A stretch of 18,015 bases of DNA from Planctomycetota bacterium (GTDB lineage Bacteria; Planctomycetota; MHYJ01; JACPRB01), in contig JACQFK010000094.1 of the NCBI GenBank assembly GCA_016200125.1, positions 1 through 18,015 of the forward strand, written 5' to 3'. A model generated the notes under the pieces. That model did no database searches and had not been told where the DNA came from. It worked only from the letters and a program-made list of their open reading frames with translations. A program made the position numbers and the translations under genes. Shown piece after piece: positions 1 through 7,943 of the stretch (position 1 is the stretch's first letter; each line of letters begins with the position of its first letter).

Positions 1-83
1 CCCAGTCGGACTCGGGCCTCCGCAAGGCCCAGTCGGACTCGGGCCTCCGCAAGGCCCAGTCGGACACCGCCGTCCGCAAGGCG
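1..83 (+). repeat. In-frame 27-bp tandem repeat encoding QSDSGLRKA
   Basis: Two identical 27-bp units lie at 3-29 and 30-56. A third, degenerate copy at 57-83 keeps the ends (cagtcggac and cgcaaggc) but differs in the middle. The bases at 1-2 match the end of a further unit, so the array probably extends upstream of the window. Because 27 is divisible by 3, copy number can change without a frameshift. The repeat lies on the predicted cytoplasmic side of the membrane segment. Confidence 0.85.
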
Positions 84-1856
84 CCCACCGCCGCCGTCCG
101 CCCGTCCGCTCCCGCCGCGCCTCCCTCCGAGCCTGCGCTCAAGGACTTCGCGTTCCACGGCGCCGCGGGGGGCCATGCGGGGAAGATCGTCGCCGCCGTC
201 CTGCTGGTCGCCCTGCTCGGCGTCGGCGGCTACTTCGGCCAGAAGTACCTCAGCCTGCCCACCGTCACCGTCAACGACAGCGACAACCTCCTCGCTCGCA
301 ACGCCCACTTCGACGTCGTGGCGGGCGGCAAGCCCGACGGCTGGGCCCTCCGGCCGGGGTTGTCGGGGGACAAGGTCTCCTGCGCGGCGACCGTCGATCC
401 CGCCCGCGGCCGCAACAACAGCCCGGGCCTGCTGCTCGACAAGTCCGGCGGCGCGGGCGACCTGGTCGCCGAATGCGCCTTCCAGGACGACCTGACCCTC
501 CACCGCGGCGATTACCTGAGCGCCTCGGCCTGGACCCAGTTCGAAGGCTTCAACGGCTGGGCCGCGGTGAAGGTCGACTGGCTCAAGACGCCCAAGGGCG
601 CCGTGATCGCCGAGGAGTACTCGGACCCCGTGAAGGCCTCCGGCTGGACGGAGATCAAGGGGACCTTCAACCCGCCCGCCGGCGCGGGCGCCTTCCGCTT
701 CGCGCTGGCGATCGTGGGCCGCAGCGGCCGCGTGTTCTTCGACGACGTGACCCTGAAGTCCCTCCCCGGCGCTCCCGCGGGGCCGGAGAAGAAGATCGGC
801 AAGCACCACAAGGCCGCCTACACGAAGGCCGGCGTCCTCCAGATCGAGCTGCGCGGCGGCCGGCGCACGCTGACGAACATCTCCCTCAGCCTCGAGAGCG
901 AGAAGGAGGGGGCGACGCCCCAGGCCTTCTCGACCGACGTCGCCGCGGCGATCGAGGAGGCCGGCGTCATCTTCAAGGGCCGGATGGTCAATCCCCTCGA
1001 CTTCCGCGAGGTCGCCTTCGAGGAGCGCATCGGCGACTTCGAGGACATGACCAACGTGGTCTACCAGTTCACCGGCGACACGCTCAAGCAGGTCGACCGG
1101 GTGACCATCGCCCTCACGCTGCCGCGGGTCGACGGCCCGCCGCGCGGCATCCCCGAAGGCGGCGAGCCCACCAGCCGCATCACCTGCGGGTCGGAGGACG
1201 GCGATTTCGCCCTCGAGTACGCCGACCCGGCCTTCGTCAAGGTCCGGAACATCGACGGCCGCTTCCGCGTCTTCCAGACCTGGAAGGTGGATCCGACGGC
1301 CGAGGATCCGGTGTTCGTCTTCCGCATCCGCGAGAAGGGCAGCGCCCAGCTCGATCCGCAGGCCGCCCTGTCGGAGCTCCGCCAGCAGGGGAAGTCGGGC
1401 GAGGCGCTGACGCTGGCCCGCGACCAGGTGAAGCGCATCAAGGAGCCGCCGGTCCGCGAGAAGATGGAGTCCGAGGTCCGCCAGCTCGAGGAGATGGAGC
1501 GGCGCGACTGGGCGGAGTGCCAGGCGCTGGCTTTCCAGGGCCGCATCTCGCGCCGCCCCGAGCTCCGGGACAAGGCCTTCGAGGCCATCGACCGCGCCTT
1601 CAAGCGCTGGAGCGGGGAGGGCACGGAGTCGAAGTTCGAGCAGCTCCGGCGCGACCTCGAGAAGGAACTGGCCTCGACGCCCGCCGCCGACGCGGAGCGC
1701 CCCCAGCGCATCTTCGAGCGGGCGAAGAAGTACATGGAGGGAGGCAAGCGGGCGCTCGCCCAGTCCATGCTCCAGACGCTCGTCGCGAAGTACCCCTCCA
1801 GCGACGTGACGCCCCAGGCGCAGCAGCTTCTCAAGACCCTGAGTGAGCAGCCATGA
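3..1856 (+). CDS. Single-pass membrane protein with carbohydrate-binding-like domain and TPR-like C-terminus (5' partial)
   Basis: The frame is open from position 3 to a TGA at 1854-1856, so 617 residues are visible and the true start lies upstream. Residues 1-27 are a QSDSGLRKA-type repeat, followed by an Ala/Pro-rich linker. A single membrane segment lies at about 61-79 (KIVAAVLLVALLGVGGYF), with the rest probably periplasmic. From about residue 93 a beta-rich block starts with DNLLARNAHFD and ends near 250 with RVFFDDVTLKS; this opening and ending resemble CenC/CBM_4_9 jelly-roll domains. A second beta-rich region follows. The last ~180 residues are charged helices ending in a TPR-like unit (RIFERAKKYMEGG...QTLVAKYPSSD). 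The gene overlaps the pilM-like gene by four bases (ATGA), so translation is probably coupled. The cytoplasmic N-terminus may continue as a zinc ribbon or signalling domain, but that is not visible. Function is unknown; an accessory glycan- or peptidoglycan-contacting part of the platform is my inference. Confidence 0.82.
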   Translation, partial: QSDSGLRKAQSDSGLRKAQSDTAVRKAPTAAVRPSAPAAPPSEPALKDFAFHGAAGGHAGKIVAAVLLVALLGVGGYFGQKYLSLPTVTVNDSDNLLARNAHFDVVAGGKPDGWALRPGLSGDKVSCAATVDPARGRNNSPGLLLDKSGGAGDLVAECAFQDDLTLHRGDYLSASAWTQFEGFNGWAAVKVDWLKTPKGAVIAEEYSDPVKASGWTEIKGTFNPPAGAGAFRFALAIVGRSGRVFFDDVTLKSLPGAPAGPEKKIGKHHKAAYTKAGVLQIELRGGRRTLTNISLSLESEKEGATPQAFSTDVAAAIEEAGVIFKGRMVNPLDFREVAFEERIGDFEDMTNVVYQFTGDTLKQVDRVTIALTLPRVDGPPRGIPEGGEPTSRITCGSEDGDFALEYADPAFVKVRNIDGRFRVFQTWKVDPTAEDPVFVFRIREKGSAQLDPQAALSELRQQGKSGEALTLARDQVKRIKEPPVREKMESEVRQLEEMERRDWAECQALAFQGRISRRPELRDKAFEAIDRAFKRWSGEGTESKFEQLRRDLEKELASTPAADAERPQRIFERAKKYMEGGKRALAQSMLQTLVAKYPSSDVTPQAQQLLKTLSEQP

Positions 1857-3649
1857 GCTACGGAGTGGACATCGGCTCGACCGCCGTGAAGGTGGTCGAC
1901 GTGCGGCGGACCTTCGCCGGCTACAAGGTCGTGGGCGCCTCGCGGCGCCGCGCCCCCAAGGGGATGGACCGGGCGTCGCTGCTCAAGGTCGTGGGCGAGG
2001 CCCTCGGGCCGCGCAACGGCCAGCGGGCGGGCGTCGTGGGCCTCTCGGGCCGCGACATCAACCTGCAGATCGTCCAGCAGCCCGCCATGAAGCCGCTCAA
2101 CTACCGTATCATGATGGGCTACGAGCTCGACCAGCGCAAAGGCGAGGCGACCGATCTCTACCTCGACTACTGCACGCTGCGCGAGCCCGACCAGTTCTAC
2201 CCCCAGTACCTCGCGCTGATCGGCATCGGCAAGAGCGCTTACGTGGACGAGCGCATCGACCTGCTGGTGAAGTCGAACCTCGACGTGCGCGACGCGGTGC
2301 CCAACTCCTTCGCCCTCTACACGGCCTACCGCTGCTCCTACGACAGCGAGCCCGGCACGGTCCTGCTGCTCGACATCGGCTCGGACAACATGGACCTCGC
2401 CTTCGTCCGCGGCGGCCGCCTGGTTTTCGCCCGCAACGTCTCCTCCGGCGCCCGCGTATTCGACGCGCAGATCGCCGGCGCCACCGGCTGCCCGGTGGAG
2501 GAGGCCGAGGGGATGAAGGTCGCCGCGGCCAACCTCGGCCCCTCCGCGACGCCGGAGGACGAGGAGCGGGAGGACGCGGTCCGCGGCCCGGTGCGCTCCG
2601 CCGCGGGCCAGCTCTCCGGCTTCATCACTTCGTCGATCAACCACGCGAAGACCCAGCTCAACGACAAGGAGATGGCCGTCGACAAGGTCTACCTCTCCGG
2701 CGGCGGCTCGCGCGTCCGCGGCCTGCCGGAATACCTGTCCAGCTCGCTCAAGATCCCCGTCGAGGTCCTCGACCCCTTCAAGAAGGTGGACACGAGCGCG
2801 GTCGAGAAGCTGGGCGGCGCGTCGATTCGCGAGCTGCCCACCGACCTGGCGGTCGCGCTGGGGCTGGCGCAGCTGGTCTCCCCCCCGCCCTCGGCGACGT
2901 CGATCTCCATCCTGCCCGACCGGCTGAAGAAGCGGCGGGCCTTCTTCCACACGAACCTCTGGCTCGGCGTGGCCGGCGCCGTCACGCTCGCGACCCTGCT
3001 CATCCTCACGGTCCTCGGCGTCTACCGCCGCTCCCAGCAGCGGGACCTGCTCGCGGAGTTCCAGGCCCAGACGGCGGACGTGAAGAAGCGCATGGACGAG
3101 ATGGAAGGCCTGGAGCGGGAGCAGCGGGAGACCTCGGCGAAGACGGACTACCTGCTGAGCCACCTCGCGGCCGGCCGCGTGATCCTCGACACCGTGGGGC
3201 GGCTCGCGAAGGCCCTGCCGCAGGACCTCCACCTGCGCGACATGAAGATGGCCGACTCCCTCTCCAGCGGGAAGCGGGGCGGGAGGAAGGACTCCGACGA
3301 CCTCACCCGCGCCGCCTTCACGGTCCGGCGCCGCGGCCTCGTCGTGGGCGAGATCGAGAGCGAGACGGACCAGGAGATCCGCATCAAGGGGCAGGGCGAG
3401 CCCTTCAAGGACGAGGACATCGTCGACGGCCTCAAGCAGGGCGTGATCCGGTGGCCCGCCTTCGGCCGCAGCATCGTGCTGACGGGGGAGATCGACGACA
3501 ACATCCGCGGGGGCCCGCGGGAGGCCCTGAAGAATCTCTGCGACCAGATCAGCGACGCCTCCCGCGGCGTGAAGGCGTCGATCCCGAGCCAGAAGAATTC
3601 GGACAAGCCGGGCTGGCGGCAGTTCGACCTGTTGATCACCTTCGAGTAG
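1853..3649 (+). CDS. pilM: PilM-PilN fusion (GspL-like actin-fold ATPase with membrane segment and periplasmic domain)
   Basis: This 598-residue protein combines two normally separate pilus proteins. The first ~355 residues are a PilM/FtsA-type actin-fold domain: phosphate-1 motif VDIGSTAVKVV (5-15), phosphate-2 LLLDIGSDNMDLAFV (about 171-185) and adenosine motif YLSGGGSRVRGLPEYL (about 280-295). A basic stretch (RLKKRR) precedes a membrane segment at about 367-391, then a coiled coil to about 430 and a PilN-like periplasmic domain ending LLITFE. PilM alone is normally about 350 residues and PilN about 200, so the length fits a complete fusion. The order matches GspL of type II secretion. It probably links the cytoplasmic motor to the periplasmic PilO-like partner encoded next. 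ATG 1853 overlaps the preceding stop as ATGA, so translational coupling is likely. Confidence 0.88.
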   Translation: MSYGVDIGSTAVKVVDVRRTFAGYKVVGASRRRAPKGMDRASLLKVVGEALGPRNGQRAGVVGLSGRDINLQIVQQPAMKPLNYRIMMGYELDQRKGEATDLYLDYCTLREPDQFYPQYLALIGIGKSAYVDERIDLLVKSNLDVRDAVPNSFALYTAYRCSYDSEPGTVLLLDIGSDNMDLAFVRGGRLVFARNVSSGARVFDAQIAGATGCPVEEAEGMKVAAANLGPSATPEDEEREDAVRGPVRSAAGQLSGFITSSINHAKTQLNDKEMAVDKVYLSGGGSRVRGLPEYLSSSLKIPVEVLDPFKKVDTSAVEKLGGASIRELPTDLAVALGLAQLVSPPPSATSISILPDRLKKRRAFFHTNLWLGVAGAVTLATLLILTVLGVYRRSQQRDLLAEFQAQTADVKKRMDEMEGLEREQRETSAKTDYLLSHLAAGRVILDTVGRLAKALPQDLHLRDMKMADSLSSGKRGGRKDSDDLTRAAFTVRRRGLVVGEIESETDQEIRIKGQGEPFKDEDIVDGLKQGVIRWPAFGRSIVLTGEIDDNIRGGPREALKNLCDQISDASRGVKASIPSQKNSDKPGWRQFDLLITFE

Positions 3650-3653
3650 GGCC

Positions 3654-4427
3654 ATGGAATACTTCTGGAAAGAGAACAAGAAGTTCGTGATGGCCGTGGG
3701 CGGCGGCTTCCTGTTCGTCATCCTCTACAACTCCTTCGTGCTGGGCCCGATCCGCAAGGGCAGCGCCGACGCGATCCGCGACCGCTCGAAGGCGAAGTCG
3801 GAGATCGACCGCCGGATGCAGCAGGGCGTGCCGACCGACGACGGCCTGGTCTCCGGCCGGAAGGACCGCGACCAGAACCGGAGGCTGCTGACGCAGATGG
3901 TTCCCGAGGTGGCCTACACCCTGGGCGACCGCTTCATCAAGCCGCGCAAGGAGAACGTCAAGACCTACTACGACAACCTGAAGCTCGACCTCGTGAAGGA
4001 GCTGCAGAAGAAGGCGACCGACGGGAACGTCGCGCCTCCGCAGACCTTCGGGGTGCCCGACGACGTGTCCGAGGAGACCGCCGTCGAGGTGCTCGCGCGC
4101 CTGGCGGTGGTCGAACGCGTGGTGACCCTCGCGGTGGAAAGCGGCGTGGACAAGATCGAGGTGGTCGACGGCCAGTACGGGATGGAACGGGACGACCGGA
4201 GCTCGAAGAAGAGCCAGTTCCTGACCAAGTACTCGGTGTTCATGAAGTTCTCGGCGAAGCAGCAGTCGGTCTTCCGGCTGATCCACGGCGTGCAGAAGAA
4301 GGGGACCTACCTGGCGGTGACGCACTTCGACATGAGCCGCACGGACCAGACCAAGGACCTCTTCGACGTCTCGATCGCGGTCTCGTACCTGAAGGTGGAC
4401 GACAAGGGGGCGCTGGAAGCGAGGTAG
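3654..4427 (+). CDS. PilO/GspM-like inner-membrane platform protein
   Basis: A 257-residue bitopic protein with a short charged cytoplasmic N-terminus (MEYFWKENKK), a membrane segment at about 11-31 (FVMAVGGGFLFVILYNSFVLG) and a periplasmic remainder. A helical/coiled-coil stretch (about 35-120) is followed by an alpha/beta region that includes IEVVDGQYG, KYSVFMKFSAKQQSVFRLIHGVQKK and a closing beta strand (FDVSIAVSYLKV). This layout and size match PilO and GspM, which dimerise with PilN and GspL through ferredoxin-like folds. Sequence identity to a named family is weak by eye, so the call rests on architecture and position directly after the PilM-PilN fusion (4-base gap) and before the TPR gene (3-base gap). 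An alternative is a lineage-specific platform protein with the same topology. Confidence 0.75.
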   Translation: MEYFWKENKKFVMAVGGGFLFVILYNSFVLGPIRKGSADAIRDRSKAKSEIDRRMQQGVPTDDGLVSGRKDRDQNRRLLTQMVPEVAYTLGDRFIKPRKENVKTYYDNLKLDLVKELQKKATDGNVAPPQTFGVPDDVSEETAVEVLARLAVVERVVTLAVESGVDKIEVVDGQYGMERDDRSSKKSQFLTKYSVFMKFSAKQQSVFRLIHGVQKKGTYLAVTHFDMSRTDQTKDLFDVSIAVSYLKVDDKGALEAR

Positions 4428-4430
4428 ACG

Positions 4431-7151
4431 ATGGATTTCTTCCGCAGCCTCAACAAGGAGCAGTGGACGGCGCTCCTCGCCGCGGGCCTCTGCGCCCTCC
4501 TGCTGCTCTTCGGCATCGGCGGCGGCGACTCGGCCGCCGTGCAGGTGCCCAAGTCGGGCGCCGAGGAGCCCTACGTCCCGCTCCGGCAGCGCTATGTCGA
4601 GCTCCCCGACGAGAACTGGAAAGTCGGCAAGAACATCTTCGGCACGCAGTCGAGCGTCAAGCTGGCCCTTCCGGTGCTGAAGGCGCCGGAGCCGCGCGAG
4701 GAGGAGATGCCCGCGCCGGCCTTCCGGCCCGGTCCCGCCTGGGAGATCTACAACCGGCTCGGCGGTCCGCTCAAGTATCCGATGCTCACGCCGGGCGCGC
4801 CGCTGATCGCGGAGGCGAACCTGCCGACCGCCGCCGAGGTCGCCGAGCTGTCCAAGCTCGAGGAGCCCGCGCCGGCGGTCCGTCCCGACCTGCGCGAGAA
4901 GAGGGACCGGGAATTCGCCATCATCAAGCTCAAGAACGGCAATCCGATCGAGGCCCAGAAGGCCGACATCAACGGCGGCTGGGTGACCGGCCGGCGCAAG
5001 AACGGCTCGCTGCTTCGCATTTCCGTGGCCGACGTCGTGGGCGAGATCCTGCAGAACCGCACCTATGAGGAGCAGTACAAGGTCGACTCGGAGCAGATGG
5101 AGAAGTACGGCGCCCGCGAGGCGGACGAGCGGCTCAAGCTGGCCCAGCGCTGCATCGAGCAGGGGATGCTTCCCGAGGCGAAGGCGGAGCTGAAGAAGGC
5201 GATCGAGTCGAGGAAGGACCACCTGGAGGCGATCCTTCTGCTCGGCCAGCTGGCCCAGGAATCGTTGGATTTCGAGACGGCGCTGGGCGCCTACCGCGCC
5301 GGGCTCGACGCCGGCGCCGCGGCGGGCGAGCTCTGGTACGAGATCGGCCGCCTGCACCGGACCAATCAGTTCCACGAGGGGGCGCTGGCCGCCTTCGAGA
5401 AGGCGGTCGAGGCCCAGCCCCGGCTCCACCGCGCGCGCATCGCGCTGGCCCGCGGCCATCTCGAGTCGGGCAACGTCCAGGCGGCGATCGACGCGGGCAC
5501 CGACTTCTTCACGAAGCTGGGCAACGCGCCGGACACCACGCCCGCCCATCGGGCCGAGGCCTTCGCCGTCCGCGGCACGGCGCTCGTCCGCGCCGGCCAG
5601 CTGGAAAAGGCGAGGGCGGACTTCGCCGAGACGCTGAAGCTGGAGCCGGCGAACGCCGAGGCGCTGAACGGCAACGGCGCGGCCTTCGCGCTGGAGGGGC
5701 AGTTCCCCCAGGCGGGCCCCGAGTTCGTCAAGGCGATCCGCGCCAACCCATACCTCACCGAGGCCTGGACGAACCTCGCGGGGCTCTTCCTCCTGGGCGG
5801 CAAGTGGGCCGAGGCCGAGCAGCTCTCCGCGGCCGCCGTCCAGCGCGATCCGGCCTCCGCCGAGGCGCTCCTGGGCCTGGGCCTCGCCCAGATCCTGGGC
5901 GGCAAGAAAGAGGGCCCCGCGACGGTCACGAAGGCGGAGCAGGCCGATCCTCGCAATCTGCAGGTGCTGATGGTGACGGGCCTCACGCTCCTGCGCCAGG
6001 AGCAGGACGAGGAGGCGCTGCAGAAGTTCGTCTCCGCGCTGCGCCAGGAATACTTCTTCCTGCCCGCCTACTCGGGCGCCGCCGCCGCCTACCTGCGGAC
6101 GGCCCGCAAGCTGTCGATGGCGCGCGACGACGCCGGCGCCAAGAAGGCCGGCGAGCTCCGGATCAACGCGGCGACCCTGCTCCAGCGCGTCCGCGACGTC
6201 GACCCCAACCGCCCGGGCACCTGGACCGCGCTGGCCTGCGCTTACGCGGCGATGCAGCGACCCGACGACGCGCGCCGCGCGCTCCGCGAGGCGAAGGAGA
6301 ACGATCCGCTGATCTACTACACGCGCGGCTACATCGAGTACTACTACGCCGAGGGCGAGGACACGGTCCGCGTGGACCTGGCCCGCCGCGAGTTCGAGCA
6401 GGCGGTGAAGCTCGAGACCACGGCGACGGACCCCTTCTCGCGGCGCGTGATTGCCGACTGCAAGTGGTCCATCGACCAGGCCGACCAGTGGAGGCGCACC
6501 GAGCAGCAGCTCCTGGAGAATTTCAACGGCCCCGACGCCAAGAGCATCGGCGGCGGCTGGCTCCAGGCCCAGGCCTACGGCGTCGCCATCTCCCGCGACG
6601 CGGGCAAGGACAAGAACGGCCGCGGGAAGTTCTCCGGCAAGCAGGTGGTCCGCGACTGGGGCCTGACCGTCCTCTCGCACGAGATCCAGGGCGGCGGCTT
6701 CAGCTCGCTGGAGATCACCCTCTACCCCGAGAAGATGGACAAGGCGGAATACGGTGTCTCCCTCTTCCACACGAAGTCGGGGGACCACTGGCAGGGCTTC
6801 AGCCTGGGCTTCGATTCCGCCGGCAAGGCGAAGTTCTCGATCAATTCGAGCGACCGCGAGATGGACGGCCACGACATGAACGTGGGCTGGACCGACATCA
6901 AGATCCAGCCGCCGAACCCGAAGGAGATCCTGGTCAAGATCACCGTCAGCGAGAAGAACCGCGCGCGCTTCTTCAACCTCTGGTGGTGGAACGCCGAGAA
7001 GGGCGACTGGATCCTCGCCGCCAAGGACCTCGGGTTCAACGCCAACGCGGCGGGCACCTGGCGCGTGGCCGCCTGGACCCGCGCCTGGCGCGACCAGGAC
7101 CTGCTCCTGTACGTGGACAACATCCGGGTCCTTGAGCAGTCGAGGCGCTGA
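4431..7151 (+). CDS. Large single-pass TPR protein with SH3-like segment and C-terminal LamG-like domain
   Basis: A 906-residue protein. A short cytoplasmic tail is followed by a membrane segment at about 12-31 (WTALLAAGLCALLLLFGIGG) and a Pro-rich periplasmic linker with KNIFG near 65. A small beta segment at about 161-208 (IIKLKNGNPIEAQ...GGWVTGRRKNG...) resembles SH3/LSm-like modules. From about 229 to 690 there are at least ten TPR-type helical pairs (for example AGQLEKARADFAETLKLEPANAEAL). The last ~210 residues are beta-rich, open with LLENFNGPDA and end with DQDLLLYVDNIRVLEQ, as in LamG/concanavalin-type sandwiches. A GAGG Shine-Dalgarno at 4421-4424 supports ATG 4431; the stop overlaps the next start (TGATG). 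Its position after the PilO-like gene is where PilP or GspC usually sits, so it may replace that subunit while scaffolding periplasmic partners; this is inference. Confidence 0.83.
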   Translation: MDFFRSLNKEQWTALLAAGLCALLLLFGIGGGDSAAVQVPKSGAEEPYVPLRQRYVELPDENWKVGKNIFGTQSSVKLALPVLKAPEPREEEMPAPAFRPGPAWEIYNRLGGPLKYPMLTPGAPLIAEANLPTAAEVAELSKLEEPAPAVRPDLREKRDREFAIIKLKNGNPIEAQKADINGGWVTGRRKNGSLLRISVADVVGEILQNRTYEEQYKVDSEQMEKYGAREADERLKLAQRCIEQGMLPEAKAELKKAIESRKDHLEAILLLGQLAQESLDFETALGAYRAGLDAGAAAGELWYEIGRLHRTNQFHEGALAAFEKAVEAQPRLHRARIALARGHLESGNVQAAIDAGTDFFTKLGNAPDTTPAHRAEAFAVRGTALVRAGQLEKARADFAETLKLEPANAEALNGNGAAFALEGQFPQAGPEFVKAIRANPYLTEAWTNLAGLFLLGGKWAEAEQLSAAAVQRDPASAEALLGLGLAQILGGKKEGPATVTKAEQADPRNLQVLMVTGLTLLRQEQDEEALQKFVSALRQEYFFLPAYSGAAAAYLRTARKLSMARDDAGAKKAGELRINAATLLQRVRDVDPNRPGTWTALACAYAAMQRPDDARRALREAKENDPLIYYTRGYIEYYYAEGEDTVRVDLARREFEQAVKLETTATDPFSRRVIADCKWSIDQADQWRRTEQQLLENFNGPDAKSIGGGWLQAQAYGVAISRDAGKDKNGRGKFSGKQVVRDWGLTVLSHEIQGGGFSSLEITLYPEKMDKAEYGVSLFHTKSGDHWQGFSLGFDSAGKAKFSINSSDREMDGHDMNVGWTDIKIQPPNPKEILVKITVSEKNRARFFNLWWWNAEKGDWILAAKDLGFNANAAGTWRVAAWTRAWRDQDLLLYVDNIRVLEQSRR

Positions 7152-7918
7152 TGACGAAATCCGAAATCCGAAATCCGAAATCCGAAAGTCGTCCCCCCTG
7201 CGGTCCCCCCGAGGGGGACGGCTCCCCCCGCAGGGGGGGTGGGGGGGCGACCCGATTCGGATTTAGGATTTCGGATTTCGGATTTGGGAATCAGCGGGGC
7301 GGGTTCACGCTGATCGAACTCCTCGTCGTGATCTGCATCATCGGGATCCTCGTGGCGCTGACCACAGTCGGCATCGTCAAGGCGCTCGAATCGTCCCGGG
7401 GCAACGCGACGCAGTCGATGCTGGACACGATCAGCGGCGCGCTCGCCCAGTACGCCCAGCGCTGGGGGGACTATCCGCCCTCGACGGTCGACGATCTCGG
7501 CCTTCGCGCGCCGAACGACACGAACAACGGCATCGAGGCGCTCGTGGCCTGCCTCTCCTCGCAGAAGCGCGGGGGCGTGCTCTACCACGCCGACGACCAG
7601 CTCTCGAACGTCGACGGCGACAGCCTCGCCGGCCTCTCCAAGAGCATGAACTCGATCTTCGGGGACAAGGACGACCAGCTCCACGAGTGGGTGGACAACT
7701 TCGGCTTCACGCTGATCTACATGCACGGCAAGGACTTCGCCAAGCCCCGCGCGGGGATCAAGAAGTACAAGTTCATGGAGGGCGGCGAGGACCTGACCAT
7801 CGGCCCGGAGCAGAATCCCGCCACCAAGAATTTCTACGGCGCCGGCCGCTTCCAGCTCCGCAGCGTGGGGAAGGACGGGAAGCCCGGCACCGCCGACGAC
7901 ATTCGCGGCGGCAATTAG
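7151..7918 (+). CDS. GspG-like major pseudopilin with a repeat-expanded prepilin leader
   Basis: The prepilin signature GG|FTLIELLVVICIIGILVAL is clear: cleavage after Gly51, mature Phe+1 and the conserved Glu+5, followed by the hydrophobic N-terminal helix. The mature part is about 204 residues, somewhat longer than typical GspG. It has a GspG-like core (QYAQRWGDYPPS, EWVDNFGFTLIY) and the C-terminal loop SVGKDGKPGTADDI, which matches the calcium-binding end of GspG. The leader is 51 residues because residues 2-46 are encoded by an inverted repeat (7156-7286). No other ATG, GTG or TTG lies in frame between 7151 and the cleavage site, so ATG 7151 must be used unless a rare start such as ATT is functional. 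The start overlaps the upstream stop (TGATG). The product would be cut and methylated by a prepilin peptidase not present here and form the pseudopilus shaft. Confidence 0.88.
   Translation: MTKSEIRNPKSESRPPCGPPEGDGSPRRGGGGATRFGFRISDFGFGNQRGGFTLIELLVVICIIGILVALTTVGIVKALESSRGNATQSMLDTISGALAQYAQRWGDYPPSTVDDLGLRAPNDTNNGIEALVACLSSQKRGGVLYHADDQLSNVDGDSLAGLSKSMNSIFGDKDDQLHEWVDNFGFTLIYMHGKDFAKPRAGIKKYKFMEGGEDLTIGPEQNPATKNFYGAGRFQLRSVGKDGKPGTADDIRGGN
7156..7286. repeat. 131-bp compound inverted repeat of 7-bp units inside the pseudopilin gene
   Basis: Four tandem 7-bp units (gaaatcc) at 7156-7183 face four complementary units (ggattt plus one base) at 7259-7286. The outer arms match at 26 of 28 positions, with a perfect 20-bp core. 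The interior folds too: gtcg pairs with cgac, cctgcgg with ccgcagg, and tccccc with ggggga around a cga loop near the centre. Translated on either strand the arms give the same peptides (KSEIRNPKSE and FGFRISDFGF). I recognise these peptides from repeats scattered in MAGs of several phyla; that recollection is from memory. It has the form of a palindromic or MITE/REP-like dispersed element and contains no transposase gene. Confidence 0.88.
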
Positions 7919-7943
7919 CCCGTCCACCGGAGGCAAGCGCGGG

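Noticed and set aside
1843..3690. Plus-strand ORF of 615 codons in another frame over the PilM-PilN gene
   Set aside because: Its translation is Arg/Gly/Pro/Ala-rich with no domain, while the overlapping frame shows the actin-fold motifs and a membrane segment.
1061..3721. Minus-strand ORF of 886 codons
   Set aside because: It lies opposite the 3' part of gene 1 and the whole PilM-PilN gene. Its translation is Arg/Asp/Val-rich low complexity without domains, as expected for a GC-rich antisense shadow.
3636..6872. Minus-strand ORF of 1078 codons
   Set aside because: It is antisense to the PilO-like and TPR genes, which have clear domain patterns and coupled starts. Its product is Leu/Arg/Val-rich filler with no recognisable fold.
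7156..7286. CRISPR array or tRNA-like structure
   Set aside because: The 7-bp units are adjacent without spacers, and the fold is one long hairpin. No cloverleaf is possible.
6722..7936. Minus-strand ORF containing KSEIRNPKSES
   Set aside because: The peptide appears on both strands only because the inverted repeat is palindromic. The plus strand carries the prepilin signature and GspG C-terminal loop.
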